From positions 2,054,310-2,118,309 of the forward strand of contig JACEVL010000078.1 of NCBI GenBank assembly GCA_020284085.1: a stretch of 64,000 nucleotides of DNA, in the 5' to 3' direction. Within the stretch, counting starts at the first letter, position 1. Each line of letters opens with the position of its first letter. Of the stretch, positions 10,383 through 22,000 are shown piece after piece. The DNA is from Aporrectodea caliginosa. Taxonomy: Eukaryota; Annelida; Clitellata; Crassiclitellata; Lumbricidae. The position numbers were made by a program, and so were the translations under genes. The notes under the pieces were generated by a model, which was given only the letters and a program-made list of their open reading frames with translations, was not told the origin of the DNA and made no database searches.

Positions 10383-11221
10383 AGAAAGAACAACAAGGAT
10401 CAGGTTGAGATTGTCTAAGGCAGCCACATACATGTAGATGACTGACTCAACCCAGACCCTCTCTTCCTCATCCCCTGCCTCCCATCCCCCTTTCTCCTTC
10501 CCGAGGCACCCCATTATCAATATGCAGCCGGAAAACATTAGCAATGCCTTGGCGGCAGAGGACTGAACTAGAACAACTAACTATCAGAGACACCTTAATC
10601 ACCAATTAACTGATAACAGCAGGTCTTATCAAAGGCAACATTATGAATCCACTGATACGGCCTTCAGCTTGAGGGTTGCATATTAGAGTTTGGATGGTTG
10701 GGGCTCTTCAAGGCAGCCAGGGCAGAATGACCGAGACAGACAGACAGAGAGACAGAGGGCCATGGTGGTAAACACAAAAACGCAACATAAACACAGGAAG
10801 AGACTGACTCCACACTCCCAGATACTCCTTCTCCCTCCTATTAAATCAATGCATGACGTCATCGATGCAGGCAACCAATAGCAGTGCTCCTTCTAACAAA
10901 GGCATCCGACAGCAGCTGCGGAGCATAACAAAACAAATCATCCAGTGACCTACATCAACCATTAACACTCTCATTTTGTTTAGTTTCAACTTCCGAGTCG
11001 CAGTTTCGGAGTTTGTTCATACAATTTCCCGCAACGAACAAGTGACTGAATTGATGCATTATAATGCACTATAACCCACAAATTACTACTAACTCATTAC
11101 ATCCTAATCACTAAACTAAACTAACTAAACTGTCAGTCATTTGGTTAATGTGTGCAAACGGTAATATGGAGAGTATTTTGGATGATGTTGATGTGTGAGG
11201 GACCTTGAGCAAGTTCATCAC

Positions 11222-11240
11222 ACATGATAATAATAATAAC

Positions 11241-11280
<40 letters not shown>

Positions 11281-11283
11281 TAT
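11222..11283. repeat. (AAT)n microsatellite
   Basis: About 60 bp of AAT units directly following a family-1 SINE fragment (GGGACCTTGAGCAAGTTCAT near 11200). It may therefore have grown from the SINE tail. Confidence 0.8.
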
Positions 11284-11866
11284 ATAATACTTATGTAAAC
11301 TTGACTAGTGAGTAAAGGCATCGGTTCCTATGGGAGAGTGTGTCACATCACGAATATTAAGTTTGGAGGACACCTATGCTCATGTCACAGAATTTTTTTA
11401 ATTTTTCAATATTTTACAAACACATGCACCATGGAAATTAAATCAGCACAAAAATATTGGCAAGACATTAATACCATATGTAAAAGAAAGGAGGCAATAA
11501 AAGAAAAATTCTGTGAAATTACGGCACAAAAAGTTTTGATGACTTGAGCGGTCTTCAGAAATTTTAATGACATAAAACTGTAATCACAAAAGTACTAATC
11601 ACTAAAGGCCATAAAACCTTGTCTGTAAAGTTATGTATGGCTTTTGGTTGTCAACCCAATTTATAAACTTCTAAATCCACAAGTGACCCCTATAACGATT
11701 GAAAAGAGATCAAGGATAGGACACTGATTTATCTCACCCCAATGTTTATAATGGATCAATACCACTGCTAGTAACATCAGTTTCAAGATGTAATAAAAAA
11801 AACAGAAAATAGAGCACACAGGTGTTATGCATAAATGGCACACTAACCAACCACATAGCTCTAGTA

Positions 11867-12183
11867 CAGGGATGGAAAACCTTTTTTAAAGTTCATACTA
11901 AAATGCCGCTAAAATCTTTTTTTAAATACGGTTGCATGCCCCTCGGAATTTTGCAGTATATAATTGTTTATCTCACGTAGGTTTTAATTGACAACGCATA
12001 ACAAAAAATGAATTAAAAGACCTTATTTCAAAGATGGTTTTAGAATGGTGTTACAGTAAAGTCCTCATAAAAGAAAATGTAGATTCCTACAGTGATTTTG
12101 CATTCTAATTTTGAAATTCCGCATGCCCAAAAAAGTCAGCGCGTGCTACTATGGGCACAAGTGCCATAGGTTCACCATCCCTG
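11867..12183. mobile_element. hAT-type MITE, 317 bp
   Basis: Terminal inverted repeats CAGGGATGGAAAACC (left) and the reverse of GGTTCACCATCCCTG (right) match at 13 of 15 positions. They are flanked by an 8-bp target-site duplication, CTCTAGTA on the left (11859-11866) and CTCTAGAA on the right (12184-12191). CAG-starting ends plus an 8-bp duplication are the hAT hallmark. The body is AT-rich with no transposase. Confidence 0.85.
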
Positions 12184-12191
12184 CTCTAGAA

Positions 12192-12677
12192 TGCAGTCCC
12201 AGGCTTAAAGCTTTCTTTCCATTCAGCATCAATTCCATGGCTCAAACAATATTATGAGAAGGCACACAGTACAGGCATCATGAAATTATTATTATGGCCT
12301 GTAATTATTTACTGTATTATTTATTAAGGTAATTTCTAATTTATATAGCACTACTAACAGAATCAGGGGCACGATCTGTGCTGTCTGAACTATAATAATT
12401 GTTAAGTTGTTGTTAATGGTCCTGTGTTCCGCCGCAGAAGTCGCATTGGGAGCACCTTTGAGAAGTTTTTATGAGGTGATGTATAAATATGCACTTACGA
12501 TTACATGCATACATACTTACTTACATACATACTCAATTGGTAACTAAGGAGCATTAACTAGCAGGACCTAGGTTCCTTTAGGTCTACCTTATGTCCACAA
12601 TGATGAACTATTCTTGTTTCCTAAGAAATGGAATTCCTAGACTTGAAAATGTTCTTCTGTTGGACCAATAAACATAC

Positions 12678-12720
<43 letters not shown>

Positions 12721-14720
12721 CTGACTGACTGACTGACTAACTGATTTATGCAACATACATATGCCTGATTAAGTAGGCCTATTAACGTCTGGCACGAAAA
12801 CCTCAGTTTAATATAATTATTTATTAACAATGATAATAAGTGAATTGGCATCACCATTAGAGCAAAACCTGACAGCTCTAGCGTTTTCTGATCAGTAAAT
12901 TAGAACGAAGTGCACACTATCACAAAAAATGAGCATCACAAATAAAATATCTTAATTGTTCATCTGCATTCTGCAACACATGTAGGCCTACTCCTCAAAG
13001 GTAACAGCAGATGAATAAATACACATAAATGCATAAAGTGAACAAACCTTGCGTTGATACTGAAGTAAATCCAACACTAATAAAACAACCCCGTAAAAGT
13101 AACTTTTCCGTCAGTTTTTGTACAATAATACTTCGTTTCTTCGTCCAAGTTTCCTGCAATCAGTGCCTCGCCGTGCGGCCGCGTAGCGCCATCTGCCGTG
13201 CACTACTGTAACAGAGGAATAGTCATCGGTCAATGTAAGCGCACTGCAACATCAGCAGCCTCCCAGCTACTACTACGATGGAGCACACAATCATGGCACG
13301 ATGTTGTATGCATACACGGTTTCAACGTCACTTGCCAGACTACGTAGCCTACTCCTGCGTCTGTAGCACAGCTGCCGCCACAACTCAGTCGGCCCCTCCA
13401 CCCTTATTCCCTGCTGCTGCCTAGTAAAAACTTGCATTGGGCGTGGTAACCTCTAGGAGGAGAGCGACCGACGCTAATCATCTTTATTGTGATAATATTA
13501 TAAAGTCGTTAAACAGAAATTATACGTAAAGATCAAAGAATATAGGATTATAGGTTATAATGATGTAATAGTAACAAGGAGAATGTGAAATAAATGGAAC
13601 GTGCAATAATATGTAGCCTATAGCCTACCTAGCGCCAACAAAACACTTGTAATGCTGTGGTAGTAGCGACTGTTTTGGGATAGGCTACTTGGAATTGAAT
13701 CGCAATATCAGCTGTCACTCTAATGGAGTGAAAAGCAAATCTATTAAAAAAGTTAAATCATATATCTATTTTGAATTTGAGTTGTTTCGACTTCTCGTGG
13801 CTGATGAAGATCAAGATTGTTCATGTAGGCCTAAACAGTGGCGTCTACCTATTGGGTCTGGGGTTGGGAGAATAACGATCTCCCACGATTGTCAGAAGTG
13901 AGGGGAGTTTTCCGAGTTTAACGTAGGCCCTATATTAAATTTACAGTAGGGCCTAACTGTTCTGAGTGACTTCTGAGTCTTATAGGCCTATATATGGCTA
14001 AGTCGGCCAGAGTGGGGAGGTTGTTCTCCCATTCTAATTTCTAGGTGGGAGTTAAACGCCACTGTATGCAAATATATTGGTATAATTTTATACTCATAAT
14101 AATTAGCCTATGGTGCTGCATTCTGCATTATCAGTCCCAACTCCAGGTTAAAGAGAGATATTCAAAGACCAGCATTGCCCAATACCTTCAGGCTTATTAT
14201 TATAGGCTTAGGCTATAGCCTATAGGCTACCAGTGCTACCACTGATCTTACATCTGACTCTGAACGCCTATGTCTGTTCCAATGTTTATTGCCAACCTTC
14301 TAGCTTTAGTATGTTCTCAACTGTGCAGACCGGACTGTGACAAAAGTTAACGTTTTTTAGGTATAGACAAGAAACACTGCATTGAGAATGCATTGACATT
14401 AATTTTGACATTCTATATATAGGTTCTCATCATCCTATAGGTCAGGCCTTGATATTCGGCCCCATAATAAATCAAGGAGCTCCTTAATTGTTGTCAGTCT
14501 TGACTCTTGAGCAAGCCAGGCTGAGGATACCCTGTCTTTGGCGGCTCATGGTGACTTGATTGTGTCATGGCGACGACTTGCGAGCACTGTGCTTTCTTGC
14601 GAGCACTGCTTTCTCGTGCACTGGATCAACCTTCTGGCACAATCTTCCACTGAAACATTTCCAACGATCTAAAACAGTTGACAAAACGTTCTAAGGTTTT
14701 ACAAAGACACAATAACGTGC
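12192..14720. other. no recognised gene; repeats and a small CpG-containing patch
   Basis: Contains a retroelement 3' end near 12440-12500 (GAGCACCTTTGAGAAG with a TACATAC tail) and a TGAT/CTGA microsatellite at 12680-12740. A CpG-bearing patch lies near 13140-13480 (GCCGTGCGGCCGCGTAGCGC). Palindromic TAGGCCTA-type words are abundant at 13600-14230. Short frames on both strands look incidental. Confidence 0.5.
12680..12740. repeat. (TTGA)n/(CTGA)n compound microsatellite
   Basis: About nine TTGA units followed by four to five CTGA units. Confidence 0.85.
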
Positions 14721-14758
14721 CATGAGTTATTTATAGTTGCGTTCTAGTTTCGCCGTCG
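14721..14758 (+). promoter_or_regulatory. promoter-like module, upstream copy
   Basis: CATGAGTTATTTATAGTTG, then GTTCTAGTTTCGCCGTC. It is nearly identical to 15287-15325. TTATTTATAG resembles a TATA element. The two copies were about 130 bp apart before the hAT element at 14857-15284 inserted. An ATGGCGGC (YY1-like) word lies between them at 14827-14834. Confidence 0.4.
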
Positions 14759-14856
14759 ATGATTCAATTTATGGCGATAAACTCTTATCTGCTTACTGAC
14801 ATTAAGCGATTACGCACGATGCGCTAGATGGCGGCTGTAGTGGAATGTGTCATGAG

Positions 14857-15284
14857 CAGTGCGACCACTGCTTGGGATTTTTCCCAAGACTTTGGGATTT
14901 TGGGGTCCAACTTGGAATCTGGGGATATTGCCTAGCAATCTTGGGATTTTTCTAAGGTCTAATGTAACAGACTAGTTTTTGCCGTACTTTGTAACAGTGA
15001 CAGCGAATCAGATTAGAAAAACTCGCTCAGTCTGAAAGACGTTTATTATTATTGTAACCTGTAAACATTGTTAATTCAATGTTATGCTTCGGCGTTTTCT
15101 TTGCGAGTTCTTAACTAGGCATTTTTGTGAATAATTGTGATTGTTAAAAGTTAAAACGCATTTCATAATAAATTTTCATCACAGCTTTTTCCTTTTTGGC
15201 AACTTGGGACGCACACTTTTGGCCAATCTTGGGATTTTTCTGGCAAGAGCTTGGGATTTCAGAAAATGGAAAGTGGTCGCACTG
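14857..15284. mobile_element. hAT-type MITE, 428 bp, upstream of CAP
   Basis: Perfect 13-bp terminal inverted repeats (CAGTGCGACCACT) and a perfect 8-bp target-site duplication GTCATGAG at 14849-14856 and 15285-15292. The interior repeats a CTTGGGATTTTT word several times as subterminal repeats, a usual hAT transposase-binding arrangement. No transposase frame is visible. Confidence 0.92.
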
Positions 15285-15286
15285 GT

Positions 15287-15325
15287 CATGAGTTATTTAT
15301 AGTTGTTGTTCTTGTGTCGCCGTCT
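15287..15325 (+). promoter_or_regulatory. promoter-like module, proximal copy; likely CAP core promoter
   Basis: The second copy of the 14721 module, with TTATTTATAG about 25-30 bp upstream of a CpG-rich leader. It lies roughly 650 bp upstream of the CAP start codon and just before a plausible 5' UTR exon. Assignment as the CAP core promoter is inference from position and sequence. Confidence 0.45.
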
Positions 15326-15369
15326 GGCGTTTGGCGAAGAAGGCGTTCGCGGATCTTTGCTGAAGTGAG
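15325..15369 (+). other. putative CAP 5' UTR exon
   Basis: A CpG-bearing leader downstream of the TATA-like module ending in a donor GAG|GTAGGC at 15369/15370. The matching acceptor would be the pyrimidine-rich TTATCTTATTAAAAG ending at 15953, seven bases before the CAP ATG. The 15370-15953 intron holds two overlapping short frames (15458-15697, 15580-15783) that I do not consider genes. Confidence 0.4.
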
Positions 15370-15960
15370 GTAGGCGGCGTTCGTGTGTGTTGCTTATCGT
15401 TAACAATTAATACAGGTTAAGCATTGTTGTTAACTTATTACTTTCTTAACTGTACAGGTGTTAAGACGTGTGAGTAAGCCTTTATCTATACTTAACGCAT
15501 GGTTAGGTTTCAGTCGGCCGAGCGCTGTTGGACTTGAACGTGGCAGGCGTAGGCCGCCGATTGGTGGTCGACCGGTATTTTGGCCCTGTATGGGCGTCTA
15601 CTGGCTGGGGTCGATACCCGGAAGCAAGGGCCAGATCCGATTGTTGTCGAGTGTATTAGGTTCCCAAAAGCGAACCGAGACTATCTTAGGGTTTTGAGGG
15701 GTTATTTCTTACAGGAATTTGATTCCAATAGATTTAATTCAGAACGGAATTTAATTGTGCAGCGATTCATGTACGTTTTGTGAAGTCGATCGTAATAAAG
15801 GATCCAGTTTAAGTGAATGAACTTTTGAGAAGAGAAGCAATTGGGAAGTGAAAGGAAACCGAGTTGCATATTTGAAATGAGTAAGACTGAAGATTTGTAT
15901 TTTTTGCTGCTTTTTAATGGTGATTAAGCTTGGTTGTTTTATCTTATTAAAAGTTGCAAA

Positions 15961-16075
15961 ATGGCATCGAATATGGAACAGTTGGTGCATCGGCTGGAGG
16001 AAGTTACTGCACGGCTGGAAAGTGTAGCGGCCAGAGGTGGAGATGCGGAAAGTGGAGACTCGACTGTGGATCTTG
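15961..16075 (+). CDS. CAP: CAP exon 1 (coding): oligomerising coiled coil
   Basis: 38 codons plus one base (phase 1). Encodes [20 protein letters not shown] and a short acidic linker. The donor G|GTTTGT is weak, but the phase joins exon 2 to give an Asp codon. The exon probably begins upstream at 15954. Confidence 0.85.
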
Positions 16076-19000
16076 GTTTGTAGCAGTGATGAAAGCACTG
16101 TAACTGTGATAAAAAGCTTACAAATTTCTAAAGCGCTACTTAAAAGCTAAGCGTAGGGCACCAGCCATTTTGTAGCAGTAGCACTGTAGTGGTTTCAGCA
16201 GTTGCCATTGCAATACATTGCATTTTGTCGCATATCTAAAGTAGCCGTTTTTATGGCGGCAGACTTTTCGTAGCACTTGTAGTAATTGTTTCATAGGAGC
16301 ATTTCTGGTGATAGGATTGCAGTAGCAGTTTTGGATTAGCAGAATCGTAGCAGCAGACTGGTATACTAGCATATTATCTGGAACTTATTTATGTGTATGG
16401 TTTGGTATTGCTGTTAACCATAGTATTGAGTATTAACACTTCATTCAAATGGATCAGTTACCAGTTGTTTACATACTTTTGCATGTGGACCAGATTCCTT
16501 TCCACACCTCCTCACTTACCTTCTTCTGCTCTTGCTACTGTTCCTTCATGTTCCTGTTTACTATTTACATGGATAGTCTGGCTGAAGTAAGCCAGTGTCA
16601 CAATTTCTTGATCTGAGCTGGTTTAATACTCTTAGTTGCTACTGTTTAGTAAGTCAGAAATTCTTGAGTTGTGCAGACTTGATATTCTGAGTTGCTACTG
16701 CTTGTGGCTAAAACTTTAGCAATTTTATAATTTTATTTTTACTGATTGCCATGTCTGCTTAAGGTAATTACAGTAAGTTAGAGTACACTTGTTAAGTAAC
16801 AGTAAATTTTTGAAAACTACTGTATTTTTGGTACAAGGCAAGTTTTATTCTTGAATCTGTAACCACTATCCATAATTATTTGAATTATATACAAATTGGG
16901 ATATGAAGGAAGGCACATAGAGGCTTTTCTTAACTTAAACAAATCATGTTACCTGTATCATCTTAAAATGTCAAAGGAAATTGATTTGAGAGGCAAAAAA
17001 TACCTTTGCCACATCAAAATCAATAGTCCATTTTCTATTATTATTAAAATGTGCTTGCTTGTCATTCATCGCCTGAAGTGGCAAGCCATATTATGTTTTT
17101 TACCAGGTGGTTGATGCTTCTGTGGTCTTGTTATACTAGTGTGAGATGGTAGTAGATATTTAGTATTAACACTAGAAGGACGGCTCTTTTCTACCACCTA
17201 AAAGGACGGAATGGGTCATTTTTGACCCATACAGTTTCATTGATAGAAAACATGTATTTTTAAGGATAATTCTTCTGCAGCGGAAAATTCCGCCCCAGAA
17301 GTAATATTTTTGATATAATTCCGTGACAGAAGACCTTTGCGCATGCGCAACTTTCGGCGCATGCGCATTGTCCAAACTGCGTTACTTCTATCAATTGGCG
17401 TAGTGAGGGTCGGTTATGGTGAGATTAGGCGTTGTGAGGGTCGGTTAGGGTCAGTATTAGTCGTCATTAGATAAAATGCTAAACACCTTCCGCCGCAGAA
17501 GTAATTTCTTCATGCGCTGCGTGGCGGAATATTCCGCCGCAGAAACACCACGCATTTTTGAACAATTCCTGACAATAACTGAATGATTTACTGATCTCAT
17601 TGTTATAAGCTTTCAGAATGTTAAACTTTTAATTTATTTATGCTGCCCCTAAAGTACCTGAAGGTAGGCCTACTACTTAGAGGCGTCAAGTTCCTCAAGC
17701 GATACTGACACGCTCGTGCTTCCCTTTCAGTGCATCGTTGGACATTGCCGTCTCTGGATGTTTCCCTGGATTCTGTAGCTGCTGCTTGTGTGCTGTCACG
17801 ATGTTGAAATGATGAGTGACCCCATCTGTAACCACGACCTCGTCCTTGACCACGAACCCCCTCGACCACATGCACGCACACTTCCAGAGATAGGAACTTC
17901 AGGATTTGGAATGGTCTTGTCCACCATGATCACTTCGACACTTTGATGGGCGTTACAATGAATGAAACTTTGAGTTTCGAGTCACACATCACCCGTATAT
18001 GTTGTCAGGCCAGACAATCGCTGTATGCCTTGCGCATCCTCGTGGCGCATGGTCTTTCAGGCCCTATGCTATACGACGTGGTTCGTGCTACAACGGTGGC
18101 CCGAATGCTCTATGCTGCTCCGGCTTGGTGACTGTTTGCAGGGCAGCAAGAAAAGAACCGCCTTCAGTCGGCATGCGGCGTCTGATCGTCTGCGGTACCT
18201 GCCAGAGGACAGTCCGTCGTTTGAGCATCTTTGCAACACTGCCGACTCACGCCTTTTCTCTGCGGTCCTAGGAAACCCGGGGCATGTACTCCATGGACTA
18301 CTTCCCCCAAAAAGTCGCTCCCCTACACCCTGCGCCCGAGATTACATGACCGTATTATTCCACAAGCTGACAATCTTTCACGCTCGTTTATAATAAGAAT
18401 GTTATACTCTGTATAAATGTATGTACACCAAAGAATGCGGATATGCAATTGGTTGAATAAAGAATATACTTACTTACTTACTTACTTAGAATAGAAGAAC
18501 TGCTTCTTGCGTCAACGGACAGGTTGTGTATTCCGGTATCTTGAGACAGAGGCATCACTATCATTGTCTCACCGATTTCTTGAATCAAACGAAGGGCTTG
18601 GTTTGCTGTATGCATATAATCGTACATGACAACTCATTTTAGCGCAGGTATTGATAACCCTCAGATATAGCTGTTTTTATATCAATTGTGTTTGAAACAA
18701 TAAACAAAACTGTTTACAAATGGCGGGAAGAACGTGAGTTTTGCAATGCCGTCATAAATAAGTAAGGTTAATATAAGATAAACACTAGAAAAATAGGCAT
18801 TTGCAGTAATAGTTTCATGGGTCAAAAATGACCCCAATCCGTCCTTCTAGGTATTCGCTGTTCTAACTCCTATACCTGACCAGCTATTAATAAGATTTTT
18901 CTTCTATGCCTTTGCGACGACAATGCCACAGATATCATAAAATATTTTCCTTTAATGTTTACTGGGTGCTACATGGCACGCTCGCAAAGTGCGCTATGGG

Positions 19001-22000
19001 TCAAAAATGACCCATGCCGTCCTTCTAGTGTTAAAGAAGATTGATGAATTTAGAAAATGGGAAAATAAATAATTTAGACAACTTTAACAAAACTGGTTGC
19101 TGTGACTATGATGGAAATGGGCATAATATTATATGACACCTACCTAATCATATTTTGCTATACAGCTGGACAGAATATAGTATACCTCATCTCTCCATAT
19201 ATTAGGCCTGCCTACCTTCGTGGCCTACTTTTACTACCTTGCATTAGACCTGACATACTGGTACTTGCATCGTCTTAAATTAGGTCTTTATTACTGAAAA
19301 TTTAAGTACATATTTATGGCCCAGATGTGTCTGCTTGTCAATGGTGCTGAGTCACTGTATATTCTCAGGACCACTGCTGCAGTGCTGCTTGTATTCACAG
19401 AACATAATTAGGCAAGTAAAAATGGACCATTGCTGCTTGTATTCACAGAACATAATTAGGCAAGTAAAAATGGACCATTGCTGCTTGTATTCACGGAACT
19501 TAATTAGGAAGTACACATGACTTGAGCTCATTACTATCTAATGGACTGAGTGGCTGACAGGAAGTAATTGCCTTAAGCTTATTACTTTGTACCGGTAATT
19601 GACTGATTGGCTGAGAGGAAGTTATTGACTTGAGCTCGTTACTTTCTGATGCGCTTCAGTTTTCTTGTCTTGTATATACTTGAGCTATATAAGTTCCTCT
19701 GGGTTGACTGCAGTGACTGCTTTTGTAGTTGCTATGTTTCAAGTTCTTTTATGTCTTCTGTGCAGATCAAGTGGCGCCATCTGTTGCTGCATTTGATGCA
19801 GTTGTTTCTGGTTCTTTGGCCAAGTTCATTGCAGCCAGCAACAAAATCGGTGGAGATGTCAAGACGCAGGTGATGCAACGGCTGATCTTCTTTCGTTTAG
19901 AAAACTAGAACTCACTGCCAAAGAACAAGAGGGGGATAGTATTAGTCTGTGTATGGATAGTCTTGCCTGAAGTTTTCACGGACCCGGTTCGATTCCCGTA
20001 AGGTTTAGCTCATACCGTTATTTCCTCGGTTGCAGCAAAAGCACAATGAGCTTGTGCCTTGCATGGCTGCAACTTTGTTGATTTATGTCTTCTGTAATTT
20101 GTGTTCTTGTGAATTATTTAATCGTCATAACATGTACATGTACAGCGCAGTGCGTTTGTCAGGCGCTTCATTAAAGAATATATATTATTATCATTATTGA
20201 GAGTTCTGTGTATGCTTTCGGCTGTTTATATACAGCCATTTACGAATGTCACAACACTGTACACCATGGTGTGTAAATGTTATAGTTACTTTACTGAGCT
20301 GTGGCTGGTAACTGTTAGAAGCTGTTACAGAGTAGTGCTATATGAATGTAAATACAGTTATAATGTAAGTTGCGATTCATTCATGTATTACGCATTGTTA
20401 GTGATTAATTTATTTTTCAGTATTCAGTCATTTATTCTTTTTTATTCAGTATTATTATATTTGTTATTGGTCATTAAATCATTCATCATTTCGTTCCAAT
20501 CATTCAGTAATCTATCAGTATTCACTCGCCATTTATTCCTTTTTTATTATGTATTATTTATTGATTCGCTTTAATGATTTCTTATATTGATCTGAACAGG
20601 TGGATATAGTCAAAGCTGCCTTTTCTGCCCAGCGTGACTTTCTTGTGAAGGTATCTAAGAGCAAGGAGCCTTCAAAAGATGCCCTTCAGACACTGCTCAA
20701 GCCAACCGCTGATAAAATTGCCGATGTTCAGGTCAGAAAATTTGCAGAATAAATCTATGTCTGGGAAAAGTCAGTTTTTTTAAATTGTCATAGTTTTGTT
20801 CTGTTTAGTCTTTCAGTTTAGCCTCCAAAATGGTGTGCATGTATGTTGATAAATATATCATCCTGATGATAAATTATATAATAATAATGCTGATAAATAT
20901 ATCATCCAACGTGTCTTATATAGAAAGCCATTCTCGTCACATTCTCAATTACTCTCAGGACTTCAAATTAACTAAACAATTCATCAGGCATTGTTGATAA
21001 CAACTTATTGCCTTATTGTCGCTCTAATATGGGCTTCTCGTTTTATGGTATGATCTTGCTTATCTTTCATTCATAGCTCTTGTTCAATCACAGTGTGCCT
21101 GATAGCAGTGTGGCTATCAGTTTTGTAACCAATAAACGAATATAATAATGTGTGTATGCACGATTATGTGTGCATGCGCATATATGCATATGTAATCAGT
21201 ACTTTATTTTTACGCCCAAAGGCAGAAACAAAACATACATGCACAAATCTGAACAAACATAAAATTAAACGCACAGACTGCGAAAATGTTCGTAAAAATC
21301 ATTTATGCAGCTAAATTTACCGTTATGCCGACGAGTTCAGAGTACAAGTAATGCAACATGGGCGTAATATCTGAGTTACACATGTGTATGTTATTTCTTT
21401 CAAACTGTGTCTTGTGCATTTTGTAGAGCTTTCGTGAGAAGAACCGTAGCAGTCAATTGTTTAACCACCTCTCTGCCATCTCAGAATCAATTCCTGCGCT
21501 CGGATGGGTCACCGTGGTATGCTCAGTTTCACCATTACTCTTCAGGATTAACAAAACTTTATTTCTGTATTTCATACATATTTATTTGTTTAAGAAACAG
21601 TTATTATGTTCAAGCAATGTCACTGTAGTGCATTGAAATCTGCCTCAAATGGATCCACTTGAAAGCAAACTTATATCATCCACTGTGCATAGGCCACAGA
21701 TTTTAAGAGACTTAAAAACTCACTCATTCCATCAGTTTCCTGTTTGTCTGTCTGTGTCTCATGCTCACTCTATCAATGGATGAGCCTGCTTCTGCATTTA
21801 CTGGCTGGATTTGTGGTAAAGCTTTAATCAGTCCTTCCTACCTGTAACTGAGCTTCGAATTCAGTACCTTTTGAGAATGTTTTAAAGCCTTTTACTGCCT
21901 CTATATACAAAAGATGAACTTTTACAAACTAAGATTTCTCTTTATTATCATACTTCATAGTTTTATGCATACCCATTTTATTTGCTTGTCATTTTCTGTA

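Larger units (their letters stand above)
17166..19034. mobile_element. piggyBac-like element, about 1.87 kb, in CAP intron 1
   Basis: TTAA target duplications stand at both ends (17166-17169 and 19031-19034), flanking perfect 15-bp inverted ends CACTAGAAGGACGGC. Each end also carries a palindrome TGGGTCATTTTTGACCCA (near 17211-17228 and 18997-19014), and a further subterminal copy of palindrome plus CCGTCCTTCTAG lies near 18816-18851. No intact transposase is visible. A minus-strand frame at 17621-17881 and another at about 18495-18623 could be remnants of one coding region split by the nested retrotransposon fragment; I do not recognise them. Confidence 0.85.

Noticed and set aside
10125..10544. 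139-codon minus-strand frame rich in Arg, Lys and Glu
   Set aside because: It is simply the translation of the polypurine strand of a C/T tract; no start context, splice sites or homologous pattern.
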